Below, in pieces: positions 1 through 5,483 of a DNA stretch of 5,483 nucleotides. The first letter of the stretch is position 1. The number at the start of each line of letters is the position of its first letter. The DNA is from Anaerolineales bacterium (lineage in GTDB: Bacteria > Chloroflexota > Anaerolineae > Anaerolineales > E44-bin32). The notes beneath the pieces were generated by a model. That model searched no databases, was not told the origin of the DNA, and saw only the letters and a program-made list of their open reading frames with translations. The stretch covers positions 1 to 5,483 of the forward strand of contig JAUWDI010000079.1 in assembly GCA_030608865.1 (NCBI GenBank). Direction: 5' to 3'. The position numbers were made by a program, and so were the translations under genes.

Positions 1-1
1 C

Positions 2-1270
2 CTTGGACTGCTCATCATCGACGAAGAGCAAAGATTTGGCGTCACGCATAAGGAATTCCTTAAACGCATGCGGACCGAGGTTGATGTTCTGACACTCACA
101 GCAACGCCGATCCCACGAACGCTGTATATGGCACTCACCGGGGTACGAGATATCTCGACCATCAGCACTCCACCAGAGGATCGGCTCCCTGTGCGAACCT
201 ATGTTGGCTTGTACGACCCCCAACTGGTTCGCTCTGCTATTCTCCGCGAACTCGACCGCGGAGGACAGGTCTTCTTCGTCCATAACCGCGTGCAGACAAT
301 TGCCACGATGCAGCGCCGACTGGAACGTCTCGTACCAGAAGCTCGTTTCACGATGGCCCACGGTCAGATGCCAGAGAAACGCCTATCACAGACAATGGAG
401 CAGTTTGCACGTGGTGAGATCGACGTTCTCGTGAGTACATCCATCATTGAATCGGGCCTTGACATACCGAATGCCAACACGCTCATCGTAGATCGAGCGG
501 ACAGATTCGGCTTGGCCCAGCTCTACCAGCTCCGCGGCCGCGTCGGGCGCGCTGCAATCCAAGGTTTCTCCTACTTCTTCCGTTCCGCAGGTCATCGATC
601 AACCGAGGAGGCCTTACAACGGCTTGAGATCATCGCCGAACACAGCCAACTCGGCGCAGGGTACGCGATCGCCATGCGAGATTTGGAAATGCGAGGCGCA
701 GGAGATATCCTGGGCACTCGTCAGCACGGCTACATCGCTTCCGTAGGGTTCCATCTCTATACCCGCTTACTGTCCTCGGCTGTGAGGCGCATGCGGCTCG
801 AAATGGGGCATGAACTTGTTCTTCCAGAGGAGGTAAGAAAAACCACGGAGCTTCCACCTGCCGCCATCGATATCCCGCTTCCTGCTGTGATCCCGGACGA
901 CTACATCGCAGATCGGACCCTGCGGTTGCAGCTCTACCGGAGACTTGCTGAACTTCGGTCGCTTGATGAGTTGGAAACAATTGATGCCGAGCTGCATGAC
1001 CGCTTTGGTCCAACCCCCAAAGAAGTTCTAAATTTGCTTTATCAACTTAAGGTGAAAATCATCGCCACGAATGCAGGAATCGATAGGATCACCACAGAAA
1101 GCGGCCAGATCCTTATTGACCTGCCTGAAAAGAGAATTGTGCCTGATATTCACGCTTTCGGTGAAGGAATTCGCCGCAGCAAACGCGGGCTATGGCTTTC
1201 AATGGACATCGAAGGGAGCTGGGAAAAGAAGCTCCTTCAGCTCCTTAACCATATTCTGGAAAATGCATAG
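2..1270 (+). CDS. mfd: Transcription-repair coupling factor Mfd, C-terminal part (5' end outside window)
   Basis: Mfd is a cytoplasmic ATP-driven DNA translocase that pushes stalled RNA polymerase off DNA and recruits UvrA for transcription-coupled repair. The reading frame is open from base 2, so the ATG at 68 is an internal methionine. The 422 visible residues begin just before helicase motif II, DEEQRFG (fragment residues 7-13). They continue with motif III TATP (33-36), FVHNR (92-96), motif V with SGLDIPNA (about 145-158) and motif [10 protein letters not shown] (about 176-183). Next come the TRG-type segment with [13 protein letters not shown] (about 226-238) and the C-terminal regulatory domain (about 289-410, including RFGPTP), ending in TAG. 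The TRG segment and C-terminal domain separate Mfd from RecG. Full-length Mfd is about 1,150 residues, so roughly 730 residues, including the UvrB-like and RNA-polymerase-interaction domains, lie upstream. No frameshift or lost motif is visible. The gene converges on the lipoprotein/lon/folC unit. Confidence 0.97.
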   Translation, partial: LGLLIIDEEQRFGVTHKEFLKRMRTEVDVLTLTATPIPRTLYMALTGVRDISTISTPPEDRLPVRTYVGLYDPQLVRSAILRELDRGGQVFFVHNRVQTIATMQRRLERLVPEARFTMAHGQMPEKRLSQTMEQFARGEIDVLVSTSIIESGLDIPNANTLIVDRADRFGLAQLYQLRGRVGRAAIQGFSYFFRSAGHRSTEEALQRLEIIAEHSQLGAGYAIAMRDLEMRGAGDILGTRQHGYIASVGFHLYTRLLSSAVRRMRLEMGHELVLPEEVRKTTELPPAAIDIPLPAVIPDDYIADRTLRLQLYRRLAELRSLDELETIDAELHDRFGPTPKEVLNLLYQLKVKIIATNAGIDRITTESGQILIDLPEKRIVPDIHAFGEGIRRSKRGLWLSMDIEGSWEKKLLQLLNHILENA

Positions 1271-1380
1271 GTATATATTCAACCCCTCGACAATTCCCCG
1301 AGAACATACACGCTCTAGAGATGCTTAACAAAGCAAGGTTCACCACAAAAAGTGTTATGTCATAGTGAATGTGATTGGTT

Positions 1381-1405
1381 GTCATTCAGAGTCGCAGCGC
1401 AGTAG
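1381..1405 (+). repeat. Degenerate copy of GTCATTCTGA-type intergenic repeat
   Basis: It begins with GTCATTC and, aligned without gaps to the reverse complement of the left arm at 1437-1475, matches 16 of the first 20 positions. The similarity then decays. It lies in the same orientation as the right arm at 1491-1523. It could pair with the 1437-1475 arm as an alternative to the main hairpin. It is best read as an eroded family member. Confidence 0.5.
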
Positions 1406-1436
1406 TTCATCCTATAGCCACGAGGCTGGTTCTTCC

Positions 1437-1523
1437 AAGAACGAGATTCTTCGTCGCACTGCTCCTCAGAATGACGGTTAGTAGGAACTTGTCATGCTGA
1501 ACGAAGTGAAGCATCTCGTTCTT
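1437..1523. repeat. Large imperfect inverted repeat made of two GTCATTCTGA-type repeat units
   Basis: The left arm (1437-1475) is in reverse orientation and the right arm (1491-1523) is direct, with a 15-base spacer between them. The outer ends AAGAACGAGAT (1437-1447) and ATCTCGTTCTT (1513-1523) are exact complements over 11 bases. Pairing continues after one mismatch as CTTC (1449-1452) with GAAG (1508-1511). The inner ends TCAGAATGAC (1466-1475) and GTCATGCTGA (1491-1500) pair with one mismatch. The left unit carries about 6 extra bases in its middle, so the arms represent a long and a short variant of one repeat. Units of this type are, to my recollection, dispersed in many Chloroflexota genomes and some others. 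In RNA the pair would form a long stem on either strand. It may act as a bidirectional terminator or 3'-end stabiliser, or be a non-autonomous repeat; the sequence alone does not decide. Confidence 0.8.
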
Positions 1524-1538
1524 CGAAAAGAAGGATGC
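1511..1538. repeat. Compact hairpin overlapping the right repeat arm
   Basis: GCATC (1511-1515) pairs with GATGC (1534-1538). Inside it TTCTT (1519-1523) pairs with AAGAA (1528-1532) around a CGAA loop, with TCG and G as internal-loop bases. It uses bases that also belong to the right arm of the larger inverted repeat, so the two folds are mutually exclusive. There is no T tract on either side, so it is not a standard intrinsic terminator. A related small palindrome, GTTCTTCCAAGAAC (1429-1442), sits at the other outer edge of the inverted repeat. Confidence 0.5.
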
Positions 1539-1605
1539 ATCTACTGCCAATAATTAAGGATTGTTCTTGAACAGCTGGATCATTATTTTTCAGAAGATAG
1601 TGGAG

Positions 1606-2577
1606 CTACACATCACCATGAAAATGGATTATCGAGGTGAGAAACGGCTCTCCATCGATGTACTCAAAGACAAAAGCCCAGGTGCGCCAATCAAAGGCAT
1701 TGCCGCCCTCGGGGGCTGGTCGGTGGATCGCAAAGTAATTCCAGGATGTGTACTCCGTAGGCCAAAGAACCTCGCGTGAAGTTGTGCCAGATGGCACATC
1801 TGCGCATACCACGACGGGGGAATTCAGAATTATATCCTCGAGCAATGGCAAGATGATGTCTTTGAAAGACCCTTGTATTTTAAACTCACCCCCACTCATC
1901 AAACCCCACTCCGCCTCATTGCGATCCTCGAAGATGCCAGACACCGAATCCGCAGGCACGATGACTTCTGGATTCCACCAATCGTGACGGATTATCAAGC
2001 CCCGGCGGGGATTTACAATTTGAGATAAGAGATCGCCGTCTTGTGTCTGAATCGAGCGTAAAGAATTATCCAGAACCATGAGGGCGCGAGCATCCTCACA
2101 GAATTGTTCTTGACTGACATCCTCGGTTAAATTCAATGAATTAACCCATCCGCGCGAACCATCCGGCGTCTGGATCTCCATCCAAATGGAGCTGCCTAAA
2201 TTGGCCACATTCCCTGTTGCCGTAATGCCCCGCTCATAATACGCCAGCTCTTCAACAATGCTCCCCGTAATACCCGCTGGATTACGCAGTAAAAGAACCT
2301 CTCCTTCTGGAATCCCAACGACCGCATACATTCCACTGGGCTCGAAGGTTGAGATCACGAACGGGGTAGGATTCACTTGAGGTATTTCTGTAACGGCTTT
2401 GCTTGTAGGTAGAAGAGGGACCGTCGTTCGCGTGCAGGAGGCAACGAACAGACCGATTGAGACAATCATAATCGCCTTAAGGATAAGACGAGGCTGATAC
2501 CTCGATCCCCCGTTTATGTGGGGATGATGCTGCGGACGATTCAGGGATCGGTGCTCAAGAAGGTTTTTTAGTGTCAT
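1606..2577 (-). CDS. Predicted SH3-like-domain lipoprotein, function unknown
   Basis: This 323-residue protein is predicted to be exported and lipid-anchored. Residues 1-30 are polar with several His and Arg. A basic/hydrophobic segment (R30 to about residue 45) leads to the lipobox V-A-S-C with lipidated Cys48. A Pro/Thr-rich linker (about 49-80) follows. Residues about 82-152 look like a bacterial SH3 (SH3b) fold, with LLLRNPAG where the family often has LNVRxGPG, then IWMEI, DG and GWV. The remainder (about 157-323) is a conserved-looking region I cannot assign; it has W200-W201, W224-G225, a DWRTW motif (296-300) and cysteines at 160 and 258 that could form a disulfide. The ATG at 2577 overlaps the lon stop as ATGA. 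It was chosen because that suggests translational coupling and because starting at Met37 would leave only 11 residues before Cys48, with no basic residue. No Shine-Dalgarno sequence is visible. A cell-wall or ligand-binding role is possible from SH3b but unproven. Confidence 0.85.
   Translation of the reverse strand: MTLKNLLEHRSLNRPQHHPHINGGSRYQPRLILKAIMIVSIGLFVASCTRTTVPLLPTSKAVTEIPQVNPTPFVISTFEPSGMYAVVGIPEGEVLLLRNPAGITGSIVEELAYYERGITATGNVANLGSSIWMEIQTPDGSRGWVNSLNLTEDVSQEQFCEDARALMVLDNSLRSIQTQDGDLLSQIVNPRRGLIIRHDWWNPEVIVPADSVSGIFEDRNEAEWGLMSGGEFKIQGSFKDIILPLLEDIILNSPVVVCADVPSGTTSREVLWPTEYTSWNYFAIHRPAPEGGNAFDWRTWAFVFEYIDGEPFLTSIIHFHGDV
2574..2577 (-). other. ATGA start/stop overlap coupling lon and the lipoprotein gene
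   Basis: On the minus strand the lipoprotein ATG (2577-2575) overlaps the lon TGA (2576-2574). The bases before this ATG lack a purine-rich Shine-Dalgarno stretch. Translation therefore most likely depends on ribosomes finishing lon and re-initiating. This supports one mRNA for both genes. Confidence 0.85.
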
Positions 2578-5078
2578 GCTGATGCCGATGGGCGGGATGA
2601 CCCCGGCGACTTCCCCTTCCTCCGAGACTTAGTGCTGGTTTTTACCGTCTTTTTTAATTCTGGCAAGAGCGCAATCGCAAGGACATCATCCATCGATTGC
2701 ACAAATTGAATGTCGAGAGATTCCCTTGCCTGGCGGGGGATGTCAACCAAGTCTTTTTGGTTCTTAACTGGGATGATCACGGTTTTCAACTTAAGGCGGT
2801 AAGCAGCAAGGACCTTCTCTCTAACTCCACCGATAGGGATCACCCGACCGCGGAGCGTGATCTCACCGCTCATTCCCACATCCTTGCGCACGGGTCGTTC
2901 CGTTAATGCCGATGCCATCGCCGTTGCCATCGTAATCCCAGCGCTGGGTCCGTCCTTTGGTATTGACCCCTCAGGAACATGGATGTGGATGTCTGTCTTC
3001 TCGAAGATGTCCGGATCAATCTTCAACTCGCTCGCCCGGGATTTAATATAGGAATATGCGGCTTGTGCAGATTCCTGCATGATATCCCCGATGTGTCCTG
3101 TAATTTGTAGCCCGCCTTTCCCCCCTACGAGCAGCGCCTCTACAACAAGAATATCGCCACCATTTTCAGTCCAGGCTAATCCCATGGCAGCGCCAATTTG
3201 GTCTTCCATCTCGAGCTCGATGGGGTTCACTTGCGCTGGTCCAAGCAGTTTTGGCAATAAGCTGGGAGTGATCCGGCGATAGACACGTTTCCCTTCAGCT
3301 TTACGTCGAACAACACGCCGGCATATTTTACCGATCTCCCTCTCCATATTACGAACACCCGCTTCCCAGGTGTATTCACGAACAATTGATTGCAGAGCTT
3401 GATTGGTAAACGATAGATCCTTATCTGCAAGTCCGGTTTGTTCGATCTGCCGAGGGACGAGATACTTCTTGGCGATAGCCAATTTCTCCTCTTCGATATA
3501 TCCCGGAAACTCAATTACTTCTAGCCGGTCCAAAAGCGCCGGGGGGATCGGTTCGAGAGTATTTGCGGTCGTGATGAACATCACCTTCGAGAGATCGTAG
3601 GGGATCTCCAAATAGTGATCGGAGAAAGAGTGATTCTGTTCGGGGTCGAGAACTTCAAGCAAAGCTGATGATGGGTCACCGCGGTAATCCAGACCGAGCT
3701 TATCGATCTCGTCCAACATGAAGAGCGGATTCACCGACTCAGCCCGGCGCATTGTTTGCAGAATTCTCCCAGGGAGAGCTCCGATGTAAGTCCGGCGGTG
3801 GCCGCGGATCTCCGCCTCATCGCGAATTCCACCTAACGAGATGCGGATAAATTTCCTCCCCAGAGCGTCTGCTATCGACCTCCCGAGAGATGTCTTACCT
3901 GTTCCAGGTGGGCCTACAAAACACAGTATTGGTTGTTTGTGCTTTTTCGGTGCGAGGCTCCTTACGGCGATATATTCAAGAATCCGGTCTTTAGCTTTCT
4001 TCAGACCATAATGTTGATCTTCCAGAACACTGGCTACATGATGGATATCCAGGTTGTCCACAGTCGATTCCGACCAGGGGAGTTCCATCAGCCAATCCAG
4101 GTAAGTGCGGATGATCCCCACCTCAGGGGATATCGGTGGCATTTGCGATAATCGCTGTACTTCCTTGAATGCTCTCTTTTCAACTTCTTCTGGCAAGTTT
4201 AAATGAGCGATCCGTTCTCGAAGCTCATCAATCTCTTGAAGCCATAAATCCCCTTCCCCTAATGCGGATTGGATGGCTTTCATCTGCTCGCGCAGGTAAA
4301 CCTCACGTTGAGACCGATCTACTTCGTTTTGAACATGGGAATGGATCTGATCCTCCAGCTCGAGTACATCCAACTCACGCCCCAGAAGAATGCTAATTTG
4401 CTGTAACCGTTCAACCGGGTCGAATACCTCCAGTATCGCCTGCCGCTCACCCAGACTGAGATTGAGCACAGAAGCTGTGAGGTCAGCCAGCCAACCTGGT
4501 TCTTCAATATTGACAGCGTAGAGATAGACTTCCTCAGGTAATGAACGATTTAGCTCAACACATTTTTCAAAGAGGGTCAGTACAGCCCGCATCAGAGCGA
4601 GAGTCTCATTTGTTTTCGAGACGTTTTCAACAATGGGCCTGGCTCGGGCGCGCAGAGCCTTCCCCTCACGCTTAATCTCAACAATTTCCACCCTGCGCCG
4701 CCCCTGCGCCATGATAGAGATCGAGCCATCGGGTAAATGCATGAGCCTGCCGACAGCAATTTCTGTCCCTACCGTGTAAAAATCCTGTGGACCAGGATTG
4801 TCGATGTCCGGATCGGTAAGTGCAATCCCGATCATCGTCTCCTGGGCACGTATCGCTTCCTCCACCGCGAGCAATGAAGGTTCATGAACTACAAATAACG
4901 GTGTGAGCAATTTTGGGTAAAGAACGATGTCTCTTAACGGAAGAACAAGCGCATCGAATAGCCCACCATCATCGAGGCCGGCGTCTAAAATACCATAGAG
5001 CTCTTCTGTTCTACGGCTAATCACGCCGCCGAACTCAGGAGGTAGATTCGGCCATCTGTCAATAAACCAAGAATTCAT
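2574..5078 (-). CDS. lon: ATP-dependent protease Lon (LonA type)
   Basis: Lon is a cytoplasmic hexameric AAA+ serine protease that unfolds and degrades damaged, misfolded and regulatory proteins. At 834 residues it is slightly longer than E. coli Lon (784). The N-terminal substrate-binding domain starts near residue 43 ([12 protein letters not shown]) and runs to about 240, followed by a helical/coiled-coil stretch to about 310. The AAA+ module has Walker A GPPGTGKT (389-396, Lys395), pore loop YIGALPG (431-437), Walker B FMLDEIDK (453-460, Glu457), sensor-1 Asn506, arginine finger Arg518 and sensor-2 Arg576. The protease domain has catalytic Ser712 in KDGPSAG and Lys755 in [11 protein letters not shown]. 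Their 43-residue spacing equals Ser679-Lys722 in E. coli. All catalytic residues are present, so the enzyme should be active. Residues 1-42 extend beyond the usual start, and the last ~26 residues form a Lys/Arg/Ser-rich tail. It lies 18 bases downstream of folC and overlaps the lipoprotein start. Confidence 0.98.
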   Translation of the reverse strand: MNSWFIDRWPNLPPEFGGVISRRTEELYGILDAGLDDGGLFDALVLPLRDIVLYPKLLTPLFVVHEPSLLAVEEAIRAQETMIGIALTDPDIDNPGPQDFYTVGTEIAVGRLMHLPDGSISIMAQGRRRVEIVEIKREGKALRARARPIVENVSKTNETLALMRAVLTLFEKCVELNRSLPEEVYLYAVNIEEPGWLADLTASVLNLSLGERQAILEVFDPVERLQQISILLGRELDVLELEDQIHSHVQNEVDRSQREVYLREQMKAIQSALGEGDLWLQEIDELRERIAHLNLPEEVEKRAFKEVQRLSQMPPISPEVGIIRTYLDWLMELPWSESTVDNLDIHHVASVLEDQHYGLKKAKDRILEYIAVRSLAPKKHKQPILCFVGPPGTGKTSLGRSIADALGRKFIRISLGGIRDEAEIRGHRRTYIGALPGRILQTMRRAESVNPLFMLDEIDKLGLDYRGDPSSALLEVLDPEQNHSFSDHYLEIPYDLSKVMFITTANTLEPIPPALLDRLEVIEFPGYIEEEKLAIAKKYLVPRQIEQTGLADKDLSFTNQALQSIVREYTWEAGVRNMEREIGKICRRVVRRKAEGKRVYRRITPSLLPKLLGPAQVNPIELEMEDQIGAAMGLAWTENGGDILVVEALLVGGKGGLQITGHIGDIMQESAQAAYSYIKSRASELKIDPDIFEKTDIHIHVPEGSIPKDGPSAGITMATAMASALTERPVRKDVGMSGEITLRGRVIPIGGVREKVLAAYRLKLKTVIIPVKNQKDLVDIPRQARESLDIQFVQSMDDVLAIALLPELKKTVKTSTKSRRKGKSPGSSRPSASA

Positions 5079-5096
5079 TTTTTTTATTGTGCCTGT
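5079..5096 (-). promoter_or_regulatory. folC-lon spacer with A-rich lon translation leader
   Basis: Only 18 bases separate the folC stop from the lon ATG, too few for a separate promoter apart from one inside folC. On the minus strand the spacer ends in seven A residues immediately before ATG. The only weak purine motif is an ACAGG about 13 bases upstream of the start. Lon initiation is therefore probably A-rich-leader or coupled initiation, not strong Shine-Dalgarno. No CIRCE heat-shock operator is present here. Confidence 0.5.
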
Positions 5097-5483
5097 TTAA
5101 GCCCTTTCAAAGTCTATTACCTTCATTGTTTCGATCGCTTCCCCGACGATAAAAATACTCCCTGTAACGAGAATCACCTCTCCTGGACGTGAATTTACGA
5201 TCGCCCATTGGAGTGCTTTATTAACCCCTGCAAATTCTTCGACTCTTACACCATGGCTATGCGCAAACCCTGCCAGCACTTCTAGATTCTCGGATCGGGG
5301 ATGATCCGCCTGGGTCACGGCAAAGCGGGAAACCCTTGGCCGCAATTCAGCCAGCATCCCCTCAATGTCTTTATCTGCTGAAGCGCCGAAGATCATGGTT
5401 ACTGGTTGACCGGGGAAATAATCGTCAAGCGCTATCCTCAGTTTGAGTGCAGAATCTCGATTATGGGCTGCATCGACGACGAT
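5097..5483 (-). CDS. folC: Folylpolyglutamate synthase / dihydrofolate synthase FolC, C-terminal part (5' end outside window)
   Basis: FolC is a cytoplasmic ATP-dependent ligase that adds glutamate to folates and, in many bacteria, also makes dihydrofolate from dihydropteroate. The frame is open to the window edge, giving 128 residues; the ATG at 5396 is internal. The fragment starts in the C-terminal Mur-ligase-type domain. It has DAAHNRDSA (fragment residues 4-12), matching the family DxAHNPxxA motif with Arg in place of the usual Pro. It continues with MIFGASADKDI (about 30-40), a D-HPRS segment (about 60-65) and ILVTGSIFIVGEA near the end, stopping at TAA. About 300 residues, including the ATP-binding P-loop, lie outside the window. 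The Asn-to-Arg step (HNR rather than HNP) looks like natural variation. It is the most upstream visible gene of the folC-lon-lipoprotein unit. Confidence 0.93.
   Translation of the reverse strand: MVVDAAHNRDSALKLRIALDDYFPGQPVTMIFGASADKDIEGMLAELRPRVSRFAVTQADHPRSENLEVLAGFAHSHGVRVEEFAGVNKALQWAIVNSRPGEVILVTGSIFIVGEAIETMKVIDFERA

Larger units (their letters stand above)
1271..1605. other. Intergenic region between convergent genes
   Basis: This 335-base gap separates the mfd stop from the lipoprotein stop on the opposite strand, so it is the 3' flank of both units. I see no credible gene in it; short open frames here lack ribosome binding sites and recognisable protein features. It holds a degenerate repeat copy at 1381-1405, a large inverted pair at 1437-1523, a smaller hairpin at 1511-1538 and a short palindrome at 1562-1573. 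No classical GC-rich hairpin followed by a T run was found in either direction. Transcription may therefore end at the repeat structure or by Rho. Confidence 0.85.

Noticed and set aside
68..70. ATG at 68 as the start of a short Mfd-like or RecG-like helicase
   Set aside because: The frame stays open to base 2 and encodes helicase motif II just upstream, so this methionine is internal to mfd.
630..1013. Minus-strand open frame opposite mfd (127 codons)
   Set aside because: It lies wholly inside the well-supported mfd frame and its translation has no recognisable domain; it is a shadow.
1366..1388. TGAATG/CATTCA 6-bp inverted repeat after mfd as a possible terminator
   Set aside because: The stem is short and AT-rich with an 11-base loop, and no T tract follows, so it is too weak to call.
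1561..1779. Plus-strand open frame starting in the intergenic region
   Set aside because: Most of it is antisense to the lipoprotein gene, and it has no ribosome binding site or recognisable protein features.
3227..3514. Minus-strand open frame within lon in another frame
   Set aside because: It is out of frame with an uninterrupted, motif-complete lon, so it is not evidence of a frameshift or a nested gene.
5213..5222. GAGTGCTTTA resembling half of a CIRCE (HrcA) heat-shock operator upstream of lon
   Set aside because: No matching TTAGCACTC half at the required 9-base spacing, and it lies inside the folC coding sequence.

Overview
The window is a chromosomal housekeeping segment with four genes: two partial at the window edges and two complete. 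It is probably from a Chloroflexota (Anaerolineae-like) bacterium. That assignment is an inference from three things: the style of the Lon and Mfd proteins, an SH3-like lipoprotein of a kind I associate with that phylum, and intergenic repeats of the GTCATTCTGA...GAAGAATCTC type, which I recall as common in Chloroflexota but also present elsewhere. Base composition is near balanced by eye. No mobile element, CRISPR array, tRNA or rRNA gene was recognised.

Layout. Positions 1-1270 (+) hold the C-terminal third of the transcription-repair coupling factor Mfd, entering from outside the window. Positions 1271-1605 are a non-coding gap between convergent genes; it contains a short repeat family arranged as a large imperfect inverted repeat, plus smaller hairpins. 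On the minus strand, reading right to left, are the 3' end of folC (5483-5097), a complete ATP-dependent protease Lon (5078-2574) and a complete SH3-like lipoprotein (2577-1606). folC and lon are 18 bases apart, and lon overlaps the lipoprotein by an ATGA start/stop overlap. The three therefore look like one transcription unit running toward mfd.

How the genes relate. Mfd removes stalled RNA polymerase and recruits nucleotide excision repair. Lon degrades damaged and regulatory proteins. FolC makes and polyglutamylates folates. These are general maintenance functions and do not form a pathway. The lipoprotein is the least understood gene. It is translationally coupled to lon, is predicted to be exported and lipid-anchored, and carries an uncharacterised C-terminal region of about 165 residues.

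No strong evidence of a new defence or mobile system was found. The points most worth a second look are the structured repeat between the convergent genes, the Lon-coupled lipoprotein, the roughly 42-residue N-terminal extension and basic tail of Lon, and the apparent lack of Shine-Dalgarno sequences at both complete genes.
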